From Oscheius sp. JU75 (Eukaryota > Nematoda > Chromadorea > Rhabditida > Rhabditidae): a stretch of DNA of 64,000 nucleotides. Position numbers and translations under genes: made by a program. Location of the stretch: contig JASJZC010000003.1 of the NCBI GenBank assembly GCA_037178855.1, forward strand, positions 1,240,001 to 1,304,000, read 5' to 3'. The notes beneath the pieces are model-generated. The model searched no databases. It saw only the letters and a program-made list of their open reading frames with translations, and was not told the DNA's origin. This document shows positions 44,771-55,322 of the stretch, piece after piece (position 1 is the first letter of the stretch; the number at the start of each line of letters is the position of its first letter).

Positions 44771-46886
44771 TCACAACTCTATACAAACACAAGACAAGAG
44801 TACGATAATCAAAACAACAGTAGCTATCGCGAGGCAGAGGAGCGTAATGGGTACAAAAAATGAGCAGACCACGAGACTGAGCAGCAGCATGGTAAATAAG
44901 GTCACCTTGAGACCGAAAAGAAGTTTCTGTTTACATTCTGCACACTTGTTGACTTCTTCATTTCTCACTGGACAGGGGGTCTGGTGGACGAGAATGGAAG
45001 TCAGGTCATCCGGTTCAGTATACTTTGGAGGGGCACAGTGGATCGCCTCCTGAAGGTCATACTGTCTTTCTGTCTTACTGTCTCTCCGTATCTCTGTCCC
45101 TGTCTACGTACCGAATAGATTGGAGGAGTTAACTCCTCACGAGAATCACAAAGGTGGACAGCCTCCTGAAAGTGTAGTTATTACTCGGATTGAAACAGGA
45201 GTCTCTGTCACTCTGTCCCTAGTCTCTACCTCATCTTCTTCAGAAATTGTGGGAATATAGAATTGAACGGATTTGGTCATGTGAAAGAGGGCGATGGTTT
45301 AGGGGAGAGAAGCGCAAGCACTTGGGAGAGCACAGACGAGAGTGACGCATTGATATTAGGGGGAGTCGGAGCACACAAAAGGATCAGTTCCAAATTTTAG
45401 CCTTTCTGCCTCTATGTCTCTCTGTATTTTGTCTCTCTATCCTCACCTCATAGCTCGGAGGAGGCAGAAAGTAGACAGAATGTGATGGAGGCTGCATTGA
45501 GAATGTGATTGCGAAGCCTCCGTGATTTATCATGTTTTGAACAGTGCATCCAAATAAGCAGGGAGGAGGAAATTCCACAAGCTGCCAACGACAGATCATA
45601 CGACCGGAGTCAACAGGCTGCAAAACAGTTTGTCTCGGACAGAGAGACAGAGAGATTGTGAGACAGATGGACTTATTAGTTTTCCTATTTACAGGTAGTA
45701 ACAGGAGAGTTCGGGATCTGACAGACGGAGCCTTTGGCAATGAAATTGGTCACGTCCTGCTGGACTGTGCTGAACCAGAAAGAAGTCAAAGGGACTACTC
45801 CAATCGGTAAATTGAGGGCTGCAGGCAGTTGGATGGAGTCGATCAAGAGAATTTGATTCAGTTCGGTGAGAGGAAATGAAAGGATGTTCAGAGAGACTTA
45901 AGACTGTCCCATTTGTAACATTAGCCAGCTGCGTTAGGGCCTTGGGTACCCAGAAGGTGAAGTCTCTGCCAGCGTCGTGGTCATCCCAGCTCCAGACTCC
46001 CTTCAGGTCAGAGCCGTAGCCGATTGGAACAGCTTGTTCGAGGTTAGAGACTGAAAAAAAAAACAGATTTACAGTCAGCAGGGCTAGTTGTCCGCTGTCA
46101 GGGACGAGACACCGAGTTTGGATGGGAGCGCGCCGAGTCACAGCTTTCTGAACCCCATTTCAGGCTAGAAACGCTTTTCAAATGCTTTTTTTTTTCTTTT
46201 TTTTGCGGTGTATTGAAAAGTTGTAGCCCAGATCAAGAGCTACAACTTTTCAGAACATGATAAAACTTGAAACACAATGGTTCAGCCAGAAAAATGAGAG
46301 AGAACAGTAGCCTTCGAGTAGACTTTTCCCAACCTCAAAGAAGCGCCGTTCCATAAAATGCAAAAGTTTTTTTGGGCAGTCTCATTTTCTCTCTGGCTCT
46401 CGTCGGACCGATATCGACCAAGTGACAGAGCCTTTTCAGAACCATTGGCAATTAGCAGGCTTATACTCCAGGGTGAGGCAGAAGGTGAAGTTTAGCTTGT
46501 ATCGAATCTGTTAGACAACGAGGTTGAGATAATACGGGTGCCACATCGATTTTCAGCAACATCGAAAAGACTACTATTGATCAGCTTCGTTCCTCCACAG
46601 TTGCTAATTCCAGAGGGACACCACTTTATGATCATGTCTCTTGGAGGCTCGGGGCCTTGGTAACTAGAACACCAGAATCCCAGAGTGTCATTGACGTACA
46701 GAGGAGCTTTCGGTACGCACCTGTCCGTGTCACGTTCCAGAGCTGCTCTCGAGGTGGTAATCACTGGAGCCATGACGATAGAGGTGGTGGTAGTGGCGAT
46801 GAACAGGAGGGGGAAGAGGAGAAGACATCTTCTAGAAAGGCGAGTTTGCTTGGAGTGCGACAAAGAGCTATCGATTAAGACGAGCT
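44771..46886 (-). CDS. Membrane protein with three PPxY motifs
   Basis: Five 3' exons fit in phase: 46050-45898, 45818-45703, 45617-45447, 45165-45112, 45049-44771. They give an ectodomain-like part (GYGSDLKGVWSWDDHDAGRD, NGT sequon, CRWQLVEFPPPCLFGC), then PPPSYE, LTPPIYS and APPKYTE. Each PPxY is in its own exon and the last two exons start alike (EAVH, EAIH). Next comes CAECKQ and a long double hydrophobic segment (FTMLLLSLVVCSFFVPITLL and a second helix) ending CVCIEL. Upstream, about 46886-46500, an open exon has CLLLFPLLFIATTTTSIVM and a Cys-rich ectodomain; how it joins and where translation starts are not resolved. PPxY motifs bind WW domains such as those of Nedd4-type ubiquitin ligases, so I infer regulated trafficking. 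Family not recognised; it lacks the second CxxC of LITAF proteins. Confidence 0.65.
46213..46256. repeat. Short dyad element (AAGTTGTAG ... CTACAACTT)
   Basis: GAAAAGTTGTAG, a 10-base spacer with GATC, then CTACAACTTTTC: a clean inverted repeat. Related sequences at about 925-970, 2990-3040, 39609-39652 and 49203-49285. Confidence 0.8.
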
Positions 46887-47639
46887 ATGAACCTGTGAGT
46901 TGACAGAGCGAGTTTCCTACTGACAAGCCAGACACTTTCACGCCACCTTTTCGTATCTAAGAAGTAACTTTCCAGTCTAGTGGTGTTCTGCAAAGTTGGC
47001 TCATGGCTCTCTAGTGGAGTAGAGAGACAAATCGGGATCAGAAGCAGACGAGAATGAGACGTATTCCATGAGATAGAGAATGAGAACGACTTGAACTGTA
47101 ACATAAAGTTTGTTGTGACAGCTTTGGAACTTCCAAAATGGCGCCACGTATATAGGGGAGAAACATGCGTGAGCCCGAGAAGAAGCAGCGAGAAATATTG
47201 AAAACATCTTGCAAGCAGAAACATTAAAGGGGTTCTCTGTAAAGCTGTTTCTCCTAAAGGCATTTCCATTGACCTGATGCCAGAAGTCCAATTGTTAACT
47301 ATTAATTTCAGTTCCCGGCAGAGATGGTAGCTGCTTATTTTCTGCTGCTCGAGCATTTCAAAACTAGTAAACAACAGTGCGTGACCAGTTTATTTTTTCT
47401 GGTTGTCTTATGAGCTCGAGTCGGAACTATCCACTGGGCTACGCTGAAAATCTCTTGTCATTCTTTTAGCAATAAATCTCATTCCAATATCACCTTCTAT
47501 ACCCCTTTCCCAATGTAAATCACCTACAAAAATAGCTTAAATTTACCAGATACAAAATGGACAGAAAGTGCACAATAAGTTAGGATTTTAGTGGTAGGAG
47601 TCTTCTTTTTCTTCTGCAAGTGGAAGGTAACGATTCTTT
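46887..47639. other. Spacer between the PPxY gene and SART1 (tail to head)
   Basis: A long open frame at 46868-47374 (-) has no domain character and its start is unsupported. Otherwise nothing recognised. Confidence 0.5.
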
Positions 47640-50600
47640 CTACTCCTTCTTCAGTGTCGAGCTGAAAATCACCGTTTTTTGCCGCAGAAAGAGTCCAAGC
47701 CCCCCAAATTTTCCTACAAAAAGTTCAAAAACGTACTGATCGCTGCGTCCGGATCCGCTCAGAACGAGGTAGGGGGTCTGTAGCTGTTCCTGCTTTTTCA
47801 GCTGCTTCGAGAGGGTGCCGAGAGGGGTGTCGGAGCTGTTCATCTGCTTCAGAAGCTCCTTCTTTTCGCGTTGCAGGGACCTCTTTTCGGACTGCTTTTT
47901 TCCTGGCTTGCGGCCGTGGAATCTGAAATTTTTGACTTATTTTAGCGAAAATTAGCACGTACTTGTAGGAGAGCTCCCTATAGGCGTCCTTTGCCTCCAT
48001 CATGCGACCCTTGTTGTCCACGTATTCGATCACAACATCCGGATTGTAGTCCTTCTTCTCGGCAAACGGCATGACGGGACCGCGTCCTGTCGTCCCGAGA
48101 CGATCCAGCTTCTTCATGTATTTATCTTCGATGTCGCTGGAAAATAAGCCAAATTAGGACTGGATTACTCTTACTCTTACATTACTAGTTTTTTTTAATT
48201 AAAAAGTTATAAATCCATCTACGTCTAGTTCCTACCAGTGTGCACAAGAAAGCGAAACAATATAGGGGAGTCATTTCTTTTCCTCCCTTGCTTCGGTTTT
48301 GCTCTATCTTCTGCTTTCTAGCAATTGCTTTTGTTTCACAATTTTATGTACTTTTGCGTGTTTTCTACGCTCTGGCAGCTTCCAATGCTACTCTCAACAG
48401 CCCCCAAAAAGAACAAAAAAACCTACTATCTTCCCGCATCGACCTGTGTCTTGGCCTGAATACGCAAATGATCCAGGCTCTGTCCGGCTCTCCTTCCCTC
48501 CTTGCCCTCCAGATAGCCCTAAATTTTGCTATTTTTTTACCCGAAATCAGTCAAGTTACCTTCTGAGCAGCCAACTTGAGCATAGCGCCGACTCCCTTAC
48601 TGACATCAGCCTCTCTTCCCAGCACGTTCTCGTATTCCTTCTTGTCTGCGTCGTCCTCATCGGAACTGCTCTCGTATTCGGCCTCTTTGGCCTTGGCCAA
48701 CTCGCGTTCGTCGTCACTGTCCAGGGCAGCTCCTCCGGCGCTGGTTCCGGCGGCCTGCCATCCTCCTTTCCGCTCCTGCCTCTCCTTCTTCTTCTTCCGG
48801 CGTTCCTTCTTCTGCTCCTGAGCCTCTTTCCACTTCTTCAGCGCGTCTTCTTCCTCCTCGAGCTCCTGCTTGATGTGACTCGTGTCGATGTCATCGGCTC
48901 GGTTTCCGGCAAGGCCGTAGGTGAGATTTTCGCCTATAATTTCGATGGATTTTGAGATGCATTTATAGAGAAGTAAGGTATTACAGTTCTAACGAGTTTT
49001 GGGTGAAAATCTGACTTTAGGAGAGGAAAGTGGCAAAAATCGGAACGTTTAGCAGCATTTTGTTGGGTTAAAGTTGAGCCGGTCCGGGACAGTGTTCAGT
49101 GCCCTGCGTTCCGAGCCAAGCTTGGCCACCATTTTCAGCGCTTAAAGTGCGTAACAGAAATCAACCATTCCAGGGGTCAAGGTTGAATTTCTTAATTTTG
49201 TGATGTTCTGCACAGTTGCAGAACTGCCCAAAAAAAACTTTCTACTCTAAAACTTTGCAGAACATTGCAAAGCTAAAAAATGTAGCCTTGACCACTGAAT
49301 GGCTAATGATGCGCTGTGTGCTGAAAATGGTTTCGATCCTGCCCAGCCGGGCCTATAGTGTTTGTTAGTTCTAAACACAAGTTACATGGATCGTTCCCAC
49401 AAAAAAAAATTTAAAAAGAAAACCAACCGATATTCCTGCAGTATTCTGTAGTTCTGTCCATCCGAATCACTCCATCCGCCGCGGGCTCCTCGACTTCTTC
49501 ACCCTCCGAATCTATTTCCATCTTGATCTCGCCGCCTCCATAGGATTCGAGCATTTTGTGGACGACGGCCGCCGTGTCGGCATCCTTCTTCAGCTCGACC
49601 TGTTTGAATCGCCGCGTCTTTTCCAGGATCGCGTTAAGCTCATCGCCGGCCTCGTCGTCTACGACGATGCCGGAGAGGTCGACAGCGCCGAATTCCTCCT
49701 CACTGTCGTCACTCTCGGCCTCGGCGAGGCGCTGCAGACGATCCAGGTCGACGGAAGCCCCCATAGTGCTCTTGAAACGGGGCTGCTTTTCGTCTTGATC
49801 CATTTCTTCATCTTCAGGTTCTTCTTTTTTGACGTCGCGAGAGGTTTTGCCGCTGTTTTTGGTAGATTCCACTTCCTCATCGTCGTCACGGCGTCGACGA
49901 CCACGATCTCTGAAAATTGAGTGGTTATTGTGAAGAAAATACACATCAATGTCAATCTAAGTGACAGCGAAAAACCCTGGTTCGAACCCGTCCACTAAAC
50001 AAAATTTTTGTAACCAACAATATCATGTTTTTTTGAGCTAACAACAGTAAGTAAAAATATGCAGCAGCGTCACCCTCGAATCAGAAGACCCGGCTTCGAT
50101 TCGCCTCGGTGGCAAACTTTTTCAATAAGCTAGTTTGCTTACCTGGACCCGCTATTCGCTCCTCCTCCTCCAGCCGGCTCCTGCGGGATGAGATCATCAG
50201 CCTTGAGCAGCTTGCCCCTTTTGCGTATCTTGTCCTTTTTCACCTTTTTCGGCTTGCGGAATGCCACCATCTCCTCCTGGGTATAGAATTCCGTCGCGAG
50301 TTTGTACTTGTCCGGCATGTCGAGACTGACAAGCTTCTTATTGGCCATCTCGAGGTCGCGACGAATCTTCGCCTCACGTTCCTCCTTATCAATATCGTAG
50401 CCACCTTCCTCATCAAGACGGAACTTTTGCCGAGGCACTCCTTCCAGCTCTTCGTCGTATTTTGACAGCACACCCATGTCGAGTCTCTAAAAAGCTAAAG
50501 GGTTTCCACTAGAAAAGCCAGAGCCTTTTTCAAATTGTTCATTGCGAGACGCACCAGCCTTAGACTGTCAAAATTTGCATATTCAGTCAATTTGGCTAAA

Positions 50601-52749
50601 CTCCAAAAATCTAGACTTTGTCAGTTAGGCCCGGTTTTGTTAGTTTGCCCAAATCGCAAGGCTACAGTGAGAAGGTAAGACTCATCAATCTTGGAGAGGA
50701 ACTGCAAAAGATTGGGGACATACTGGCAGAAACTCGCCACAACGAAAACCTGCTATGGGGGCAAACAAGCTGACAAACTGTCTGTAGAAACTTTCAGACA
50801 GAGTACAGAGGATGGAAACAGGATGACAGACGGTCTTCCAGAGACACAAAGTGGACGGAATAAGACGTCAATTTGGCAGGAACAGACCATTTTCATGAGA
50901 GAGACAGAGACAGGCAGAGCAGGGGTCAAGTGGATCCTTGTCTCCAAAAACTTTTGTGCGATCTCTTTTCTTACTTGAAAGGTTCTTCCCTTTCGATTTT
51001 GTAGCGATTTGGGCGACCCCTTGAGTATTTCGCACATTTTTAGGACTGTACATAAGGGTCCCCTGTTGATTTTCCCTGGTCTGCGTGACTCCCCGATATC
51101 AGTTGACACCTGAGGTAGCGACAGAGAACAGTTTCTGAGGGATGGGTCAACAAGTGAAAGACCCGGAGAAGGTAGAGACTGGGTTTGGCAAAGAGTATAG
51201 CATGGTAACAGGAAAGCTGTGGATTAATGAAACTATCATTGAGCAATAAATCTTCTAAAGAGATTTTAAGGTATTTCAAATTGAAAGCAGAAGCCTGCGT
51301 CGAGGTTGGGATTCGAACCCGCCTTGTTTATGGATCTATAGTCGGAGCGCTAACCGACTGACATATAAGCCAAAGCCGCGCCAATTGACGAAGTGTACCA
51401 GATGAACAAAGTGTAAAACCACTCACATTGCCGTACTGATCCACATCCTCATCAAAATTCCTGTTCGGATCCTTCCTCATCTTCAGGTCGTTGTTTCGCT
51501 TCGTCCTCTCCGCGTCGATCATGTTCGGATTGACGAGAGTCTCCTCGCCGTCATCCAGCACGCTCTTGTCTTCCAGGACCAGAATTTGGTCTTGCATCTC
51601 GGCGAAGGCGTCGCGACTGTGTCCGATAACCATGCCGGCGGTGTCGGGCTGCCGAGGTTGTCTCTTAGCTTTGGGTTTCTTGGTCTTGGCGGCTTCGGTC
51701 TTGACCACCTCGTCTTCCATCTCGTCGAGCATCTTTTCGCGTTCGACTGCCTTCTTTCGGTCTTCCTCAATCTTGCGCATCTTTGACACCCAATCTGAAA
51801 GGGGAGGGAATGAGGAAAGTAGGCTATCTGGAATTGTCAGTTTGTCCCTTTCTATATCGTCCCAGCTGTCAACATGTCATGCTCTTCGTGTCAGCCAAGT
51901 TTGGCAAGGTTGCTAGGCTTGTAAACAGCGCGCGTCTTTTATCCTTAACCTGGTTAGACTTGTATTCCCTGGCAGTTCATATCTCTCTGTCAATGTGTTC
52001 AACTGGAATTTTGTCAACGAGTCTCCTCGCTAAGTTTTGGCGGAATCTGTCTGATACCCTCCATTTGTCAGGTCGTATCTCCATCGATAGACTTCTGACA
52101 TGTCACTGTGACTATATGTCACAAAGGAAACTGTAAACCCGACCTCTAAGGTTTGCAGTTACCTACCTGAAGCATCATCGTCGGAATCCGAGTCGGCTAG
52201 AGTCTTGGCTCCTCCCTTGAAGACCTTCTCGTGCAGTTGGCGCCTCTTCTTGGCCGCCTCAATCTTCTCCCTCATCTCGGCCTCGCGCTTTTTCTCTCCC
52301 CAGTTGGCCGACGGCTTGTGCTTGAACTCGTAACACCCATCCTCGAGGATGACTTTGAGGCCGTCGTCGTCGACTCTTTCCTAGAAATTATTATGTTTTC
52401 GTGCCTAAAAATGATCCTTACTTTCGGCTTGTCATCGAGATCCAAAGGGGCCAGACCGAGCTTGGCTCGGAGCTTGTTCGTCTCCTCAATCGACATGGAT
52501 TCGGCCCTTAAATCAGGATTTATTTAAAGCTTCGGGCAAGACTTACGCTTCCTCTTTGCCACCGCCTTCTGCTCCATCCGGCGAAGCTGAGCGCTCTTTC
52601 TTGCCATGTCTGAAGTTATTTCCATTAATCTTTCGGTTTAAATCTTTTAAAAACTAAAAGGAAGGCAAAAGTTACCGTTTTGGAGAAGGATCCCGACGAC
52701 GGACGTCTTCGTCTTCGCTCGATTCACCAGCATGACGTTTTCGGCCCAT
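47640..52749 (-). CDS. SART1: U4/U6.U5 tri-snRNP protein SART1/SNU66
   Basis: Component of the spliceosomal tri-snRNP, needed for tri-snRNP joining and B-complex activation in the nucleus. About ten exons. The ATG at 52749 is 2 nt after CTGTTACAG, a likely trans-splice site. MGRKRHAGESSEDEDVRRRD is followed by the family signature SIEETNKLRAKLGLAPLDLD, then long acidic and basic helices, ILSKYDEELEG-like VLSKYDEELEGVPR, LATEFYTQEEMVAFRKPKK, TTEYCRNIG and YGLAGNR. The C-terminus has DYNPDVVIEYVDNKGR, FHGRKPGK, SSDTPLGTLSKQ and TPYLVLSGSGRSD, closely matching human SART1. The tiny last exon (about 47661-47640) ends STLKKE. Introns hold tRNA-like fragments. Divergent from NOSIP. Confidence 0.95.
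49203..49285. repeat. Dyad element relative in a SART1 intron
   Basis: GTTCTGCACAGTTGCAGAAC and AACTTTGCAGAACATTGC face each other across about 40 bases. Weaker member of the AAGTTGTAG dyad group. Confidence 0.45.
49975..50112. repeat. Two tRNA B-box-like sequences in a SART1 intron
   Basis: GGTTCGAACCC at 49979-49989 and CGGCTTCGATTCGCC near 50091 look like T arms. Neither has a full tRNA around it. Probably tRNA-derived debris. Confidence 0.35.
51302..51372 (-). repeat. tRNA-Tyr-like element in a SART1 intron
   Basis: On the minus strand: CAGTCGGTTAGCGC (D arm), CTATAGA as an anticodon loop (anticodon ATA), then GGCGGGTTCGAATCCC (T arm). The middle resembles tRNA-Tyr, but the anticodon stem and acceptor do not pair, so it is a pseudo-tRNA. 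Confidence 0.65.
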
Positions 52750-53448
52750 TTCTGTAACAGAATTCTTGATTATGTCCAGGAAAAGAGGAGAATAGTGAGA
52801 GAACGAGAGGAAAACTGCTGCAAAGGGCTAACCGATTAGAACGAGACATTCGAAACTGCAATCTGCCGCATGGTTTTTCGAAATCTTGATGATGGTCGCT
52901 GTAGATTGTTGCGACTAGATCAGAGAGTGCTGTGAATAAACTAAGAAAGAAAGGGTCCACGACAGAACACGACGAAACCGCCTAAGCATGTTCCATAAAA
53001 AACCAAGCTTAATTCATCTGAAATTCACAAGTGTTTGTATCTGCAAGCATTGCCACCTTCCGAGGCTTGTTTAACACCTTATTTTGACACAAAATAGTTA
53101 ACAAAACATAGGAAGAAAGCTATAAAATGGACGAGAAAGGAAAAAAACTGAATATTTGAACCCGTTCAAATTGCCGCCATTCAAGTAGGAACCCTGTATT
53201 TCAAGCAAATCGTAATGGAAGTTTAATAATTTTCAAAGTTTGAGCGGGAAAAAGAAAGCAGTTTAAACTACGTTTTTATCGATTTCCATCTCACATATAC
53301 CCATATTTTTTCTTGAAACATTGCCTCGTTTCAACATTGAAAGCATTCCAAAAACTGTCTAAGGTATCCACGCTCTAACCCCAAACTATTCCAATCTCTT
53401 CCCCTTGGCTTTTTCATTGGAAAACCTTCGAATTTCCTTCTTAAGAAG
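52750..53448. promoter_or_regulatory. Shared divergent upstream region of SART1 and NOSIP
   Basis: About 700 bp separate two oppositely directed spliceosome genes, so at least part must serve as promoter for both. No specific motif identified; a GAGAGAACGAGAGG stretch is at about 52795. Confidence 0.5.
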
Positions 53449-55173
53449 ATGACTCGCCACGGAAAAAACTGTACAGCGGGCAGTGTTTATTCCTACCACG
53501 AGCGACAGAGAGATGCCAAGACGAGCGGCTACGGAACGCTTCATGCCCGTTTGGGAGCCGATTCCATCAAAGAGTTCGACTGTTGCTCGTTGACGCTCCA
53601 GCCATGCAGGTTGGTTTAATGTTTCTCTCTTATTTTCTAGCTATTTTGTCGAAAACTACTCGGAATAACATTTTAAGATCGTTGAGAGAGTGCATACCAA
53701 CAAAAAGATCAACTTTTCTGTAATAACACGGCGTGTTATGCGCGTCGCCACTTTTTCGAACCGGGCGCAAATGCCGCTCGTTTTCTTAAGTACAGTGCCC
53801 TACAGAAATCCTGGTTTAAACCGATTTTGACACAGAATACGATATACCCTACAGTAATCTAAAAAGAGGCTAGAGAACTAAATTTGAACTCCCGCTCTCG
53901 AAATAGGAAATTGACGCGAGAAAAATTGGCGACGCCTTTTGCATGGGCGTAACATGCCGTGATAAACTACTCTGAGCCCGGAAAAATTTTCATGTTTTCT
54001 CTTTCAGAACCCCTGTCGTCACCCCACACGGCTACATTTTCGACCGGGAGGCCATTTTGGAGTACATTCTGGCCCAGAAAAAGATGATAGCCAAAAAGAC
54101 GAAGCAGTGGGAGAAGCAGTGCCAGCAGGAGGTCGATGACGTTAAAAAAGTTGGGCTCACCCTTCTTTGAGCTATTACTCTCGATTATAGTCCGAAGCAG
54201 CCGACTTGGACCGTCGTATCAAGCGATTCGCCGCCCTAGATGGGACTCCAGCTCATCCCGGAGCCAAAGTTGACCTTACGCAGTTTGATACGCCAGAGAA
54301 GAATACTTTGGTAGGTTTCTTTGTCAAAAGTTTCAGTTCAAGGATGGTGAAATGGTCAAGAACATACAAGAATCATCTGGCTGTCTAATTGTGAGGTCTG
54401 TAATCTGTGGCTCCAAAACAAACACAACACATCTCCAATTGATGTTATTTTCCCTTCAAAAAGACCCATTTTTTTTCCAGAAAAGACCAATCGTCGGAGC
54501 TGGAGGACTCGTCGGCGAGCCGGCCGAGAAAGTCAAGGCTCACGGAGCTGAAGGAGAAATGTCAAACATGAAGGGAAATCTGTAATTTTCTATTCAATTT
54601 TTCAATTTTCGTAAATTAGATCTAAACAGCTCCCGAGTTTCTGGATTCCCGAGCTCAATCCCACGGCCAATGCCTCAAAAGTCGAGAAACCGGATCAGAA
54701 GGTCCGATGCCCCGTTTCGGGGAAGACACTGAAGCTCAAGGATCTCATGGACGTCAAATTCACCACGATGCCGCAGGATCCGGAAGACATGAAGAATCCG
54801 AACAAGAAACTCATCCGATACATGTGCCCCGTGACCCATGATGCTCTCACCAACACGACGAGATGCGCCTATTTGAAGAAGTCGTGAGTTTCTTTTGGGA
54901 ATTTCTTGGAATTGGCTATCAAACTGACAATGATTATCTGTTTGTAAGCAGTTCTGTGCTGTTAATTCCTGGTGGTAATCTTCATTTTTTAGCCAAGCAG
55001 TCGTCTCATACGACGTCGTCGAAAAACTGATCAAGAAGGACTGGATTGACCCGGTCTGCCAGGAGAAGATAACAGAAGACGATATTATTGAGCTCCAACG
55101 AGGAGGTACCGGCTTCGCCGCCACAAATGAAGTCAAAGCCAAGCTTATTCGGCCACAGCTTGAGCTCCAGTGA
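53449..55173 (+). CDS. NOSIP: NOSIP, U-box-type spliceosome-associated protein, 319 aa
   Basis: Homolog of nitric-oxide-synthase-interacting protein, a U-box E3 ligase also found in catalytic spliceosomes. Six exons fit in phase: 53449-53609, 54008-54140, 54191-54310, 54481-54581, 54620-54883, 54993-55173. It opens with the family's MTRHGKNCTAGSVYSYHER, then SGYGT, FDCCSLTLQPC and TPVVTPHGYIFDREAILEYI (first half of the split U-box). The C-terminal part has LPSFWIPELNPTA, VRCPVSGKTLKLKDL, RYMCPVTHDALTN and DIIELQRGGTGFA. Human NOSIP is 301 aa. An open 59-bp piece at 54337-54395 does not keep the frame and was left out. First gene of a likely operon. Confidence 0.95.
53717..53966. mobile_element. 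MITE-like element in NOSIP intron 1
   Basis: The left end AATAACACGGCGTGTTATGC and a right end containing CGTAACATGCCGTGATAAAC are imperfect inverted repeats of about 30 bp, each with an inner GGCGACG/CGTCGCC block. About 250 bp, no coding capacity. Confidence 0.65.
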
Positions 55174-55322
55174 TCTCTCCCGTTATACTTTTTTGATTAA
55201 AGTTGGTACTCTCACTTTGGTTGTGGGAAATTTTGCTGGTTTATACCCAGAATTCTACTTGTCCGCTGTAATTCTTTTGTGTGTGTATGTGTTTTTTTTT
55301 TTTTACATTAGCTGATGTTTAG
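55174..55322 (+). promoter_or_regulatory. Operon-type junction NOSIP-SNRNP40
   Basis: Only 149 bp lie between the NOSIP stop and the SNRNP40 ATG. The spacer is T-rich and ends GATGTTTAG directly before the ATG. This spacing and acceptor are typical of downstream genes in nematode operons that receive a spliced leader. Confidence 0.65.

Noticed and set aside
44771-45049. LITAF-domain identification for the PPxY protein
   Set aside because: It has PPxY, one CxxC-type knuckle and a hydrophobic hairpin, but lacks the second, C-terminal cysteine knuckle that defines LITAF.
46492-46863. Start codon at 46863 for the PPxY gene
   Set aside because: The codon there is TTG, not ATG; the open frame extends upstream to a possible acceptor at 46887, so the true start is unknown.
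46868-47374. Minus-strand open frame of 168 codons upstream of the PPxY gene
   Set aside because: No domain or signal peptide, no intron evidence, and it runs into exon sequence used in another frame.
48299-48955. Plus-strand open frame of 218 codons
   Set aside because: Antisense to SART1 exons; the Leu/Phe runs come from reading acidic and Lys-rich codons backwards.
54337-54395. Extra NOSIP exon
   Set aside because: Open and flanked by plausible splice signals, but including it puts the next exon out of frame and meets a stop.
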